A stretch of 64,000 bases of DNA from Agapetus fuscipes (GCA_951799405.1 OX637344.1:3286001-3350000); one strand, 5' to 3'. Shown: positions 53,221 through 63,870, counted from the stretch's first letter. Made by a program: numbers and translations. The notes: generated by a model from the sequence alone, not told the origin.

Positions 53221-53519
53221 TAATAATATAAAGATGATTTATTTGATGAGCACTGCTTTGCGTGAATCACACCTCAAGAGCTCTCTGTGGACTTAGTCGC
53301 GGTTATAGAAAGCGACAATTTAAAAAAAAGACCCAGTTGCTGTTAAGCTGGGTGAACTTTTGGCGACCGGCCTTTGGTAAAGTTATTTGAATTTTTCAAC
53401 CCAGCGAAGAGCTTATTTGAAATTATAAATGTATTTTTTTTGCTCTGCCGGGATTCGCACCTACCCATAACCTTCCATTTACGAGTCCGGAGCTCTAACC
53501 ACTAGACTACGGACCAGCC
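53221..53519 (-). repeat. SINE-B copy, full length without 5S head
   Basis: Head GGTCCGTAGTCTAGTGGTTA; B box region carries a small insertion (GGTGCGAATCCCGG preceded by GGTTATGGGTA); tail ACTCATCAAATAAATCATCTT-like. Confidence 0.85.
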
Positions 53520-53524
53520 ACGAT

Positions 53525-53928
53525 CTTTTGAAAGAAAGTAGAGCACTGCATACCGATTCCTAAATATTTTGTATATTTTTTAATGAAAAAATGTTTCAAA
53601 AACTGACCTAGGCTGTGATATACAGGGAACAAAGCCTCCACTATTTATGCTGAAATTATTTTTCATAAAGGACGAAAAACTACGCGAAAAAACCTTTTGA
53701 AATTGTGAATATATCCAGCCCTGTTAATACTAAGCCGACCGTAAACAACATGAAATTTTCCATACATACGCCCGCTACGCCGGAAGGGGCGGAAATATTC
53801 GCAGAGGGCACTAAAAGTTGAGCACCCTATACATGGTAAATATCATCTGTACTCACAGGTGACACTGAACTTTTACATACATTAATATTTTTGATGAATT
53901 TTATATTTCAAAAGTATTTTTGATCTAT
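53525..53928. other. unassigned
   Basis: No supported feature. Confidence 0.3.
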
Positions 53929-53929
53929 A

Positions 53930-54178
53930 ATAATAATCTATAATCTAAGTTGCAAAGATATATTAACATTTAAAGCATCAAATGCATGCCCACAAACAAA
54001 CACGTGTAGTTGGCGCTTACAAATGCTGAATGTGTACATACAAATAAAATCCAACCCTCAAATGAACATAATCCCTTCAACTTTTGCCGACCTTCCCTGA
54101 CACAGGGGTGACATTGGCAAAGTGAACCATTTTTTACAGTATGGGTGGTCAGCCTCATACCAACCTATAAGTCAAGGA
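53930..54178 (-). repeat. SINE-C copy
   Basis: ATAATCTATAATCTAAGTTG to CCTATAAGTCAAGGAATTG. Faces the next copy head to head. Confidence 0.85.
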
Positions 54179-54249
54179 ATTGTTAAATGATTAAAGAAAT
54201 TGCTTTCACATCTTCTCTGCAGCTTTTCGTATTTATAAAAAGTTGTATT

Positions 54250-54500
54250 CCTCGACTTGTAGGTTGGTATGAGGCTGACCATCCATATTGTAAAAAATGG
54301 TTCACTTTGCCAATGGCACCCCTGTTTCAGGAAAGGTCGGCAAGAGTTGCAGGGGTAATGTTCATTTGAGACTTGGTTTTTATGATTGTAAAATGTTGTA
54401 TGTGGTATTGTAATGTTGGGTTTTAAGTCCACATGTGGCATGTGTAAGCGCGAATTTATCCGTGTCTGCTTATGGGAATGCATTCAATATTAATCTTGTA
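54250..54500 (+). repeat. SINE-C copy with small duplication
   Basis: CCTCGACTTGTAGGTTGGTA to GCATTCAATATTAATCTTG. The middle TTGTAA...GTTTT segment is partly repeated (54385-54425). Confidence 0.85.
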
Positions 54501-54600
54501 ATCTTGTTCATCTTTTTCCTTTCTCATTTCCTCTGTATACACACTTTGCAAGTCTTTCATCATCCATTCTTTCTACACGTCCAAACCGACTCGTACTTTG
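54500..54600 (-). pseudogene. RTE fragment
   Basis: Minus frame RFGRVERMDDERLAKCVYRG, a piece of the 22566 family. Confidence 0.65.
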
Positions 54601-54892
54601 TAAAATATGAAATACTCGTACACAGATAAGCCGGGCGTAACGATTTTTTTTATTTTTAATATCAAAGCCCGAATACACGCGCTGACAGTCCAACCAGAAA
54701 TCCGTCCCTCAGAGCTGTCAAAACAATACATTGTATTGGTCAGGTCTCTGTTTTATAACCATTTTACGCATTCATATTTTTTTTTTGTCGTAACCTATCA
54801 TGTAGATGGATATAAAGAGGTTTTTTTTCCGAAAGGTTTTGAAGTATTTAAAATCTAGTTCAAATAAAAATTAAAATAACTAATTATTTCAA

Positions 54893-54968
54893 GTGTGAGA
54901 TAACTCAGTTGGTAGAGTGCTTGCATTCCATGCCGTGAGCTCGGTTTCGAATCCCACCGAGGGTGTCA
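54893..54968 (+). repeat. SINE-A head only
   Basis: ATAACTCAGTTGGTAGAGTG and GTTTCGAATCCCACCGAGGG. Body absent after GGTGTCA. Confidence 0.75.
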
Positions 54969-55009
54969 CTAGATAAAACAAGTACCTCCTAAAGAATCAT
55001 CAAAATCAT

Positions 55010-55140
55010 TTCTATTGAACTATCTAAGAAGTATGATTGGGAAAAAACGGAGTGAATGGGCAAGGAATGATTTTGTAATAGAAGAATGTGGTGCAAAGGA
55101 AAGCATAATAAGTTGAAATTAAAAGGTCTTTATTAAGATG
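55010..55140 (+). pseudogene. RTE fragment
   Basis: Plus frame LRSMIGKKRSEWARNDFVIE, then ECGAKES and a break. Matches the start of the relic at 34119. Confidence 0.65.
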
Positions 55141-55141
55141 G

Positions 55142-55476
55142 TAAGCTACACATATAGTGTCACTTCTTGACTGCGTTATCTCCGAAGGGCTCGCATGTGG
55201 TGATTCGGGACCTATTTTTTTTTACGGGTAAGGGGGCCGGCCTCACACCAACAACTTTCAGTTGAAGTTGGGGTTTCCCAGCTCCCGGGGGGGGGGGATG
55301 GTTCTCATTTGTTGTGAAGGCTAAGTACACCTTGGGATCGAACCCTTGCTCTCGGCATAGAATGCAAGCATTCTACCAACTGAGCCATCAACCGGACTTT
55401 TTACGAGCTTGGTCGTCGCCACAAAGTGCCAATTCTCAAGCAAGATCCAAATGCTGTAAGGCTGGATGGACCTTTT
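55142..55476 (-). repeat. SINE B-A dimer, 5'-truncated in B
   Basis: Late SINE-B body, junction AGCTCGTAAAAAGTCCGGTT, SINE-A head (A box TGGCTCAGTTGGTAGAATGC) and body to GACACTATATGTGTAGCTTA. Confidence 0.85.
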
Positions 55477-55477
55477 G

Positions 55478-55640
55478 AAGTTGTAAAGATATATTAACAT
55501 TAAAAACTCATTAAAACATATCAAATGCATGCCCACAAACAGACACGTGTATCGAAGTTCGCGCTTACAAATGCTGCATGGGTAGTTATGTATTTATGGG
55601 TGGTCAGCCTCAAACCAACCTATAAGTCAAGGAATAAGTC
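55478..55640 (-). repeat. SINE-C copy with internal deletion
   Basis: AAGTTGTAAAGATATATTAA to GCTGCATGGGTAG, then GGGTGGTCAGCCTCAAACC to AGTCAAGGAATAAG. The middle is missing. Confidence 0.75.
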
Positions 55641-55794
55641 ATCATTTTTTATTTTTTTGAGCACAACAGGTCACCCTTATTACAGTGCACCCTCACAGCT
55701 ATCAACACGCTGGGAGGAACTCTATTGCAAGATTTTTAAATGTTAATAAATCACACTCAAAAATGTTTATATTAGACTTATTTAAGAGCTTTAT

Positions 55795-56065
55795 ACTCCG
55801 AGTCACAGGGTGTTGCGCCACGACATCAGTACGGCTTTTCGGTACATGAAATAGATCATGTCCTCGCCCTCCAACAGGGTGGGACTGTCAATTAAGCCGT
55901 TGATGATCTTATGAGTGAGCACCATAAGGGACCTGTTGCGCCTTGTTTCCAGGCTTCTAAATCCAGTCTCCCTAAGTAGCTCCTCATGAGGAATTGTGGA
56001 TGGGTTGGAAAAAACAAACGAAAGGATATTCCATACCTCGAGGTGAAATTGATTAAAACAAACAC
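55795..56065 (-). pseudogene. non-LTR reverse-transcriptase fragment
   Basis: The minus frame reads LRETGFRSLETRRNRSLMVL and THKIINGLIDSPTLLEGED. The LxxRRxRxxLxxxxKIINGLID motif lies after the catalytic region of CR1/Jockey-type LINEs. About 85 codons, open, no ends recognised. Confidence 0.6.
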
Positions 56066-56069
56066 ACAC

Positions 56070-56560
56070 AATTGTTTACTTCAATAGGTAGTAAGAGAGT
56101 TAAAAGAAATGGAGGGTTTTCAAATACTCAAACTTTTTTTTTGAGTTCTCACTCACTAGTAAGACTCACACACAAAAAACAAACTCACACAGCAAATCCA
56201 TGGCTCAACCGCCACCGAACGTTTATTTTCAGTACTAAAAAACGATGATCCATGGATCGACTATGGATCAAATGTGTCGTGAATAACTCTGATAGGTACT
56301 AGGTGTATGAGCCAATCATAAAACGAGTGACATGGCGCGCGTTGTCATTTCAAATACAAACATTTTTGAGTTGAATCACGTTTGCGGTGAAAAAAGAGTG
56401 GAGTGTGGATGACGTTTTGAGCTCAACATGAAAATATGAAGGCTGTATCAGGGACACAAAAGTATTTTTTAAATATTTATAAAAAAAACTCTCGTTGAGC
56501 TGTTTTTAAAGTAGGTACTGTTTCTGTGAAAAAGGTTTTAAAATGCAAGTTCTTTTAATT
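56070..56560. other. unassigned
   Basis: Includes a short palindromic cluster around CCATGGATCGACTATGGATC (56251-56270). No element recognised. Confidence 0.35.
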
Positions 56561-56569
56561 TCTCTTATG

Positions 56570-56800
56570 ATTTATAGGTTGGTATGAGGCTGACCACTCA
56601 TACTGTAAAAAATGGTTCACTTTGCCAATGTCACCCCTGTTTCAGGGAATGTGTTGAGTGCTTATGTTCATTTGAGGTTTGGATTTTATTTGTAAGTACA
56701 CAATCAGCATTTGTAAGCGCGAACTACACGTGCTTGTTTTTGGGCATACATCTGAGAGCTTTGAATAAATATATCCTTGCAACTTAGATTATAGATAGAT
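56570..56800 (+). repeat. SINE-C copy
   Basis: ATTTATAGGTTGGTATGAGG to CTTGCAACTTAGATTATAG. Lacks the GGCAAGAGTTGCAGG segment. Confidence 0.85.
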
Positions 56801-56804
56801 TTGA

Positions 56805-56925
56805 GGTCCATTTGAGATTTGGGTTTTTATATTAGAGGTCCACATGCGGCACGTGTAAGCGCAAACTAATATGAATCTTAAATTGTATGTATCTCTGCAA
56901 CTTAGATAATAGATTATAAAACCCT
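56805..56925 (+). repeat. SINE-C 3' half
   Basis: GGTCCATTTGAGATTTGGGT to GCAACTTAGATAATAGATT, directly following the previous copy. Confidence 0.75.
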
Positions 56926-56999
56926 ACATAGGCAAGTATCGGATATTAATGCTGCAGCTTCATCATATAAAAACAAACAAGTCTTTTATCTGTGAGAGC

Positions 57000-58560
57000 A
57001 GTTCGTGTCAGCCACGTATCATTTCCCTTTGCCCCCCAGTGCCTCTAGCACCACCTGCTCTCCCACCCCCTCGCTACCCACATCTCCCGCTCCGATTACC
57101 GCCTCATCGCATACTCCATCACCTCACCTTAACCTTACTGCCCCCATCACCCCTCAGCCTCATTCTTTCACTGCCCCATCACCATACCACCCCTATCACT
57201 TCACAGTCCCATCGTCTATCCCATCACTAACCCATCAAAGTACTTATCACTACCTCATAATATCACCATCCCATTATATTTTTTCATATAATTTTACGAC
57301 TACTATCAGCCCACAACCATTATCCCCTCACCTATCATCACCACCATCAATTTACTACCCCCGTAGCCTCACATCCCAGATCACATTCCCATCACAATAT
57401 CAGCTCCATCACCTCGTCACACTATCCTCACTCAACACTCTATTCTCCTACCTCACCCTCACCTACTCCCATCATCCGTCATCTCACATTTCCACCATTT
57501 TCATCACCCCATCACCGCTTATTCATCGCACCAATTACCTCAACACTCCATTACTCACCGCTCCTATTACTTCCCCGCATCCATCACCTTACAGCCCGAT
57601 AAACTTACCACCACCATCATCAACGACGTTACCATGTTGAAAGCACCGGTTCCCATAGATCACCGAAGTTAAGCAACATTGGGCGCGGATAGTGCTTGGA
57701 TGGGTTACCGCTCAGGTACACCGCGTGTCGTTGGCATCTTGGACCGGCCCGTAGTCCAGTGGCAACACTTCGGACTCGTAAATGGAAGGTTGTGGATTCG
57801 GATCCCAGCGGAGCACAACAATATACCATTTATATTTCGAATTTGCTCTTCGCTTCATTTTTCATAAATTTTTCTTTCTTTTTTCATAAACCTTTACCAA
57901 TGACCGGTCACTGAAAGGTCCATCCAACCTTACAACATCTGGGTCTTGCTTCAGAATGTGCGCTTTCTACAGCGACGAGCAAGCTCGCAGAGGGCTCTTG
58001 AGGTGTGATACACACAAAAACAGCGCTCACCAAATAAATCATCCTAATATTATTATATCACCACACCAGCACCATCACCTTACCAACATCATCACCATAT
58101 CACCGTCATAATCACACCACAACCATCATCACCTCACCAGCACCATCACCTTACTACCATATCATCATCACACCAGCACTATTACTTCACCACCATCATC
58201 ATCACACCACCAATATCATTTCACCACCGTCCGCACCACACCAGTACGATCACCTTACCACCATCATCATGACACCACCACCATCATCTCATTTTCACCA
58301 GCACCATCACCTTACCACCATAATCACCACATCATTATAATTACCACCATCATCGCCTTACCAGCACCATCACCTTACCATCATCATCACCATCATCGTC
58401 ACACCAGCACCATCACCTCACCACCATCATCACCACATCACCATCATCACCACACCACCACCATCATCTCATTTTCACCATCACCTCACTGCCCATATCC
58501 CACCCTCCATCACACCCTCTGTTCCCACCTCTCCCACAACCACCCCATTACCTCCCCACC
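57000..58560 (+). repeat. G-poor CAY-rich degenerate tandem tract
   Basis: About 1.1 kb of imperfect ATC/ACC/CCATCA units, with very few G on the plus strand, split by SINE-B at 57621-58058. Low stop density produces a long Ser/Pro/Thr/His-rich frame (57005-57640) that is best read as a composition artefact. Confidence 0.8.
57621..58058 (+). repeat. full-length 5S-tRNA SINE-B
   Basis: 57621-57735 is a full-length 5S rRNA-like head: paired ends (CAACGAC/GTCGTTGG), A box CCGAAGTTAAGCAAC, and C-box region GCTTGGATGGGTTACCGC. 57741-57815 is a tRNA-like module (GTAGTCCAGTGGCAACAC, GGATTCGGATCCCAGC). The body has a ~20-bp T-rich insertion, and the tail CAGCGCTCACCAAATAAATC with ATT repeats follows. 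The pol III signals of both heads survive in part. Confidence 0.85.
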
Positions 58561-58830
58561 CCATCATCGCTGTCGCCGGCGCCCGTTGCAGGCATCCAAC
58601 CGTGAAAACGAATAGACCGACGCAGCGGCGAAAAGAGCAGAGGGTGACAAAATGGAATGGAATTTTTCCAAAATCACAATAGGATCGTATGAATCTCTCG
58701 GCAAACGGCTCCCCACGCCTGTGCCAGATACTGGCGCTGTCTTCCACTGGCGCACGGTGATCCATCAAGCGAGGCGCTCCAGCCAATACCTGAATATGTT
58801 TGTACACCTTAGGACAATAATACGGTTGCC
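58560..58830. other. unassigned G+C-rich segment
   Basis: Sharp rise in G+C (CGCTGTCGCCGGCGCCCG onward) and open frames on both strands, but no recognised domain or clear splice pair. It could be an exon or CpG-rich control DNA. Confidence 0.3.
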
Positions 58831-59019
58831 TGTAAATCGAAAGTGCTGAAATAGAAGCTGTTTGAAGAAGCTTTTGTGAATGTGAACTTCAAACAAAAAT
58901 TGCATTCAAATAGTTTTTATAATCTTTCTCATAGTTATTAGATTTTAAAGCGAGTGGAACCTATTCTATTACAAAATTGGACCTATTACAAATTTCAGTT
59001 GAGCGACTATATTTTCCAT

Positions 59020-59230
59020 CTACAATCTAAGTTGCAAAGATATATTAACATTCAAAACTCATACCAAATGCATGCCCACAAACAGACACGAGTAAGTTTG
59101 TGCTTACAAATGCTGAATGTGTACTTACAAATTAAAATCCAAACCTCAAATGAACATAAACCCTGCACCTTTCGCCGACCTTTCCTGAAACAGGGGTAAT
59201 ATTGGCAAAGTAAACCATTTTTAACAGAAA
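59020..59230 (-). repeat. SINE-C copy, old
   Basis: CTACAATCTAAGTTGCAAAG to GTAAACCATTTTTAACAG. Confidence 0.8.
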
Positions 59231-59249
59231 ACACTCACTGTTAATCATG

Positions 59250-59388
59250 ATGACCATCCATACTGTAAAAAATGGTGTACTTTTCCAATGTCACCCCTGT
59301 TTCAGGGAAGGTAGGTAAAAGTTTCAGGATTTACGTTAATTTGATGTTCGGGGTTTAATTTGTAATTACACATGCAGCATTTGAAGGC
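59250..59388 (+). repeat. SINE-C 5' part
   Basis: TGACCATCCATACTGTAAAA to ACACATGCAGCATTTGAAGG, cut by SINE-B. Confidence 0.8.
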
Positions 59389-59690
59389 AAATATATACCA
59401 TCTTTATTTTTAAAAATACTCTTCGCTGGGTTGGAAAATTCACATACATTTATCAAAGACCGGTCATCAAAGGTCCATCCAAGCTTCTAGCAACTGATTT
59501 TTGCTTGAAAATTGGCGCTTTCTATAGCGACAACCAAGCTCGTACAAAATCCGGTCAATCGCTCAGTTGGTAGAATGCTTGCATTCCATGCCGAGAGCTC
59601 GGGTTTGAATCCGAAGGCTCTTGAGGTGCGATTCACACAAAAACAGCGCTCACCATTAACTCATCCTAATATTATCATTGTTAATATTAT
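59389..59690 (+). repeat. SINE-B with a SINE-A head inside, B tail restored
   Basis: SINE-B body to ACAACCAAGCTCGTA, then a SINE-A head (AATCCGGTCAATCGCTCAGT to GGGTTTGAATCC), then GAAGGCTCTTGAGGTGCG and the SINE-B tail. A B-A-B arrangement not seen elsewhere in the window. Confidence 0.8.
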
Positions 59691-59809
59691 AATTCGAAAA
59701 AAAATTGTAAATAGTCATCTACGATTTTTAAATGTATTTATTTACAGTTGATTTATTTTTATGGCCTTTGGATTTTATACTCGCAAGGGGACACAAGTGA
59801 AACAATTAA

Positions 59810-60050
59810 AAATGAATGGGAGAGTCTCGTTTTTTATGGAAACGGGCCCGCCTAGGGACTGCCCGGAGTAAACAATTACCAGAAGGGAGGACAAGGGTCT
59901 CCTGGTGGACGAGGGTCCAGCTTTATGGGACTGGATGGACCCATAAAACAAAATTACTCCAAACAAGTGACGCTCATATCTTGTGTAACGATGAATGCTG
60001 GAGGAGGACAGTGTTGATGTGACGGGGAGCTTTGTTTTTGAAGAGATAAA
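59810..60050. other. unassigned G+C-rich segment
   Basis: Sequence such as CGGGCCCGCCTAGGGACTGC and TCTCCTGGTGGACGAGGGTC looks like a retroelement or old coding fragment, but no family was recognised in any frame. Confidence 0.3.
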
Positions 60051-60100
60051 CTGCTTTTTACGAAGCGTGTGATTGGATTGATTTAGGTACATTTACTTAT

Positions 60101-60600
60101 TCGCAACTAAGCTACACATCTAGTGTCACTCCTTACCTGCGTTGACCACGAAGGGGTCGCATGTGACGATTCGGGACCTATTTATTTTTACGGGTACGGA
60201 GGCCGGCCTCACACCAGCCACTTTCAGTTGAAGTGGGGGGTTCCCAGCTCCCGGGGGGCTGGTTCTCATTTCTTGTGAAGGCTGAGTAAGCCTTGAGATC
60301 GAACCCTTGCTCTCGGCATGGAATGCAAGCATTCTACCAATTGAGCTATCGACCTTTTTACGAGCTTGGTCGTCGTCGCTACAAAGCGCCAATTCTCAAG
60401 CAAGACCCAGTTGTTGTAAGGCTGGATGGACCTTTGGTGACCGGTTATGGGTAAGGGTTTATGAATTTTTCAACCCAGCGAAGAGCAAATTTGAAAATAT
60501 AAATGGTATATTTTTTATGCTCCACCGGGATTCGAACCCACAAACTTCAATTCGGAGTCCGAAATGGCACCACTGGTTACTACTGAACTAAGGGTCGGTC
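60101..60600 (-). repeat. SINE B-A dimer, complete
   Basis: Full SINE-B head (B box GGGTTCGAATCCCGGTGG), body, junction AGCTCGTAAAAAGGTCGATA at about 60353-60372, and SINE-A to GATGTGTAGCTTAGTTGCG. Confidence 0.9.
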
Positions 60601-60614
60601 TTTTTTATTCTATT

Positions 60615-60945
60615 ATCTATAATCCAGGTCGCAAAGATGCATCAATATTTAAAATTAATATACACAAATGTATAAGTTGAATGGATTCACATATAATCTA
60701 TACTTAAAGTTGCATAGATATTTTAACATCTAAAATTCATATGTAATGCATGCCCACAAACAGGCACGTGTAAGTTCGCGCTTACAAATGCTTCATATGT
60801 ACTTACGAATTAAAATCCACACATAAAATGAACATAAATCCTGTGACTTTTGCCTACCTTCCCTGAAATAGGGGTGACATTTTCAATGCGAACCATTTTT
60901 TACAGTATGGGTGGTCAGCCACATACTAATCTTTGAGTCAAGGAA
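60615..60945 (-). repeat. SINE-C copy with duplicated tail region
   Basis: Two tail starts (ATAATCCAGGTCGCAAAGAT and ATAATCTATACTTAAAGTTG) precede one body, ending TCTTTGAGTCAAGG. Confidence 0.8.
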
Positions 60946-61011
60946 AGGCAAGGAAAAATACATTGTGATTCAAAACATTTTACAATTTAAGCGGGCGTAA
61001 AAATATTCATA

Positions 61012-61672
61012 CGGGGCTATTCTTAGACATTTCAGTCGTCGGTTGAGCCCACGCTTTGACAAACTAATTATGTATTTGTATGAAGACCTGTCAATCCAAG
61101 ATTACCTCAAGTGAACAGCTGATTTGTCTTCATCCAAATATTACAAAATTCGGTAAGTAAGAATGACCGTGATGATGAAACTTCCAGCGCAGGCACCATT
61201 AGTTTATCAAAGCGTGGGCTCAACCGACGACTAAAACGTCTAATCTTCTTCTTCTTCGTGTCAGCTTCACACCGTATTGGCCCAGTAACGAGCAATGTCT
61301 ACAGCTCTTTGGTTTCCCGCAAAGAGATCATCCATGGAGCAGCTTGTCGGACAGGAAGGACAACACCGCAGGTGCTCCATTGTTTGCTGAGCTCCACACT
61401 CACATAGTGTAGAGTCCTCCCGTCCCAGAAATCCCCAGGTCAGCATGTTGGCCCGGGCTCTTCCAACATTGGTCCTCAATCTGTTCATGGATTTCCACAC
61501 GGGCCACTCGAGGTTCTTTCCTGGAGGTAGGCTCTCTGCAGGCTGCACAAAGCTCTCCGGGCATTCCTCTTTCCACATTTGCAATCTCTCCGCCACTGGA
61601 TCCGAAGACAAGGGCTGCACGGAACTAAGGAAGCTGTGTCTCGACTTCTAGTAATAGCTAATAATAGCCCCG
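61012..61672. mobile_element. MITE with GGGGCTATTC TIRs, second copy, with LINE insert
   Basis: Left arm GGGGCTATTCTTAGACATTT, right arm GTGGGCTCAACCGACGACTA, then AATAGCCCC after the insert. The LINE fragment lies in the right arm, unlike in the 25992 copy. Confidence 0.65.
61245..61660 (-). pseudogene. LINE C-terminal relic with Cys/His knuckle
   Basis: The minus frame of 117 codons reads EWPVWKSMNRLRTNVGRARA, NMLTWGFLGREDSTLCECGA and QQTMEHLRCCPSCPTSC, ending after ARYWANTV. The CxC...H..CC pattern with LRT..GR...W is the C-terminal Cys/His block of animal non-LTR ORF2 proteins. The minus-strand 3' end is (GAA)n, the retroposon tail. It sits in a MITE arm. Confidence 0.75.
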
Positions 61673-61849
61673 TTAGTTTTTTGAAAATCCAAATAAAAGC
61701 TCTGTAAATATGCGAGTGCATCAGCAATACATTTTTTTTTTGTTTCTCTGCGTGAAATTTGTCAGAACACGCGTCGAAAGTAGAATGGGGAATGAATAAA
61801 CTGCATTGTTTTAACAATGAACGCTACTTTTATATATCTAGAAGTATCT

Positions 61850-62010
61850 ACTTTTACCACAACTAAAAAAACTGGGCACTGTTTTACCAAAAAATTATGA
61901 AAAATAAAACACTCGCTGGTATCTCTATTTCAGTTTTCATTCATTTTTTGGTTAAAGGCTAGTTGAGTATGAACGTAATGTTTTTATACTGAAAGGACTG
62001 AAACGTGAAT
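61850..62010. repeat. repeat E copy
   Basis: CACTGTTTTACCAAAAAATT and CATTTTTTGGTTAAAGGCTA are inverted halves. Confidence 0.6.
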
Positions 62011-62149
62011 TTCATGGAAATTTTAATCATTTTTGATAACCGTGTCAAAATATTATTTTTTTGTGTTCAAACAGAATGAAAATGATTTTCCTGAAAATTT
62101 TTTGCGTCTGCAAACAATTGATTGATTGCGGAAAAAATATGAAATAAAA

Positions 62150-62415
62150 AACATGTTTCATCTATGATCTATGTTTAAAAAATATAGATTCCGAAATTCA
62201 AAGACATTTGAGATTCAATTTAATGCATGCCTACAATCAAAACTGTTTTAATATATGCATGCTGCATGTAGACTAACAAAATAAATACCCATAACTCAAA
62301 CGAACATGAACCCTGCAATTCTAGCCGCCCTTCCTTGAAGCAGGGGCTACAGCTGTAAAGTGAACCATTTTGTACACTACAGGTGATCAGTCTCATATCA
62401 ACCTATTAGTCAAGT
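62150..62415 (-). repeat. SINE-C copy, old
   Basis: ATGATCTATGTTTAAAAAAT to ATCAACCTATTAGTCAAG. Confidence 0.75.
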
Positions 62416-62469
62416 CACTAGCATCATAGTTCTCAATTGACATATTTACATTTTATGATGAAATTTCAA

Positions 62470-62625
62470 GCTAAATTACGCTTTTCGGATATTAGATTAG
62501 ATATTCGTAAATCAGTTAATCCTCAATCATCGTGTCTCCTAAAGACGTTGGCTACGTCGCAAAAACAAAACGTCAAGAATAACGGTTCGTCTAGTACCCG
62601 AAAAGTGTAATTAACCTTGAAACTG
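62470..62625. repeat. short imperfect foldback with the same core motif
   Basis: AAATTACGCTTTTCGG and CCCGAAAAGTGTAATT are inverted. Between them lie CTCCTAAAGACGTTGGCTAC and ACAAAACGTCAAGAATAACG, a degenerate version of the 4663-4695 core. Confidence 0.55.
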
Positions 62626-62637
62626 ATTTATTTTTTC

Positions 62638-62855
62638 AATAGATTTGTGACGAGGAATGCAATTCACCAATCTATTTCGTCTGGCCATTTTTCTTCATGC
62701 GAAAGCAGAAGCGTGTGTGTATGCAATGGCATCTGTTGAACCAGGGTTGAAGTTATGGTCAAATGAGCCAGACGTGATTTGAACCAACGTATTCTGTTCC
62801 AAATACGCTAGTCGAGAACAGCGACTTGACACCCACGGCCAATTACACCGACAAA
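62638..62855 (-). repeat. SINE-D copy, full
   Basis: Head TAATTGGCCGTGGGTGTCAA, GTTGGTTCAAATCACGTCT (B box with one change), and body to GAATTGCATTCCTCGTCAC. Confidence 0.7.
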
Positions 62856-62886
62856 ATATTATAATAATTATACATCTTTACATCAC

Positions 62887-63060
62887 CAGGACTGGAAGTC
62901 TCATCACCACGGTAATTCTTACCTACCAAATATCGGTAATATTTGTATGAAGACTAATCAGCTGTTCACTTGCGGCCATCTTGAATTGACAGGTCTTCAT
63001 ACAAATATTACCGATATTCGGTAGGTAAGAATTACCGTGGTGATGAGACTTCCAGCCCTG
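62887..63060. mobile_element. palindromic element, second copy
   Basis: Ends CAGGACTGGAAGTCTCATCA and TGAGACTTCCAGCCCTG. The centre GTTCACTTGCGGCCATCTTG is inverted relative to 27928-28105. Confidence 0.75.
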
Positions 63061-63065
63061 GGTAG

Positions 63066-63298
63066 GTTATAACATCATTTAGCTTTGACCCTAATCCCTC
63101 AACGTGGGTGGGCAATCAGTGACGTCACGTTGCAGCCTCCCCCCCCCCCCTTTTCCATGTCCAAGTTGCGCCACTGAACATCTTAATTGCACTACCAAAC
63201 CTGAGGCCAGAATACCCCGAGGCATGTAATAGCGTTATAGGAAGGATGCAGTCAAATAGGGGTGGCCAAAACCTAAGGAAAGTGCATGTAAAAACGTA
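63066..63298. other. unassigned
   Basis: Contains a run of 14 C at 63140-63153. No element recognised. Confidence 0.35.
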
Positions 63299-63299
63299 A

Positions 63300-63870
63300 T
63301 CTTATCTAATCAAAGTTGCAAACATATGTCACATTGGGGATTCACATTATATGCATCCTGATAAGCAGACAGGTTTGCGCTTGCAGATGCCGCATGTGAA
63401 CTTACAACAGCAAAACCCAAATCTCAAATGGACATGCACCCTGCAACTCTTGCCGACCTTCCCTGAAACAGGGATGACATTACATTACGCTGATTTATTT
63501 TGTGAGCGCTGTTTTTGTGTGTATCACACCTCAAGAGCCCTCTACGAGTTTGGGCATCGCTGTAGAAAGCGCAAATTCTCAAGGAAGACGCAGTTGCTGT
63601 AAGGCTGGATGGACCTTTAGTGACCGGTCTTTGGTAAAGGTTTATAAATTTTTCCCCAAGCAAAGAGCATATTTGAAAGTATAAATGGTATATTAATTTG
63701 TGCTCCCCCGGGATTCTAACCCACAACCTTCCATTTACGAGTCCGAAATGTTATCACTGAACTACGGACCGGTTAAATTGGCCATTGGCAAAGTGAACCA
63801 TTTTTTACAGCATGGGTGGCATTTTACCGCATACCAACCTACAAGCCAACCCAGTATGAGTCAAGGAACA
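63300..63870 (-). repeat. SINE-C copy split by SINE-B
   Basis: CTTATCTAATCAAAGTTGCA to AAACAGGGATGACATT, then CCATTGGCAAAGTGAACCAT to CATACCAACCTACAAGCC. The break lies inside the TGACATTGGC motif. Confidence 0.85.
63487..63773 (-). repeat. SINE-B copy inserted into SINE-C
   Basis: Head ACCGGTCCGTAGTTCAGTGA and tail AGCGCTCACAAAATAAATCA. ACATT/CCATT at the borders may be a degraded target duplication, so this copy is younger than the SINE-C around it. Confidence 0.9.

Noticed and set aside
57005..57640. 211-codon Ser/Pro/Thr/His-rich open frame
   Set aside because: It lies wholly in the G-poor CAY tract, where stop codons are rare by composition, and other frames are also open.
57621..57735. 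Functional 5S rRNA gene
   Set aside because: It is joined to a tRNA-like module and SINE body, has substitutions in conserved positions, lacks a T-run terminator, and the same arrangement is seen at 5209.
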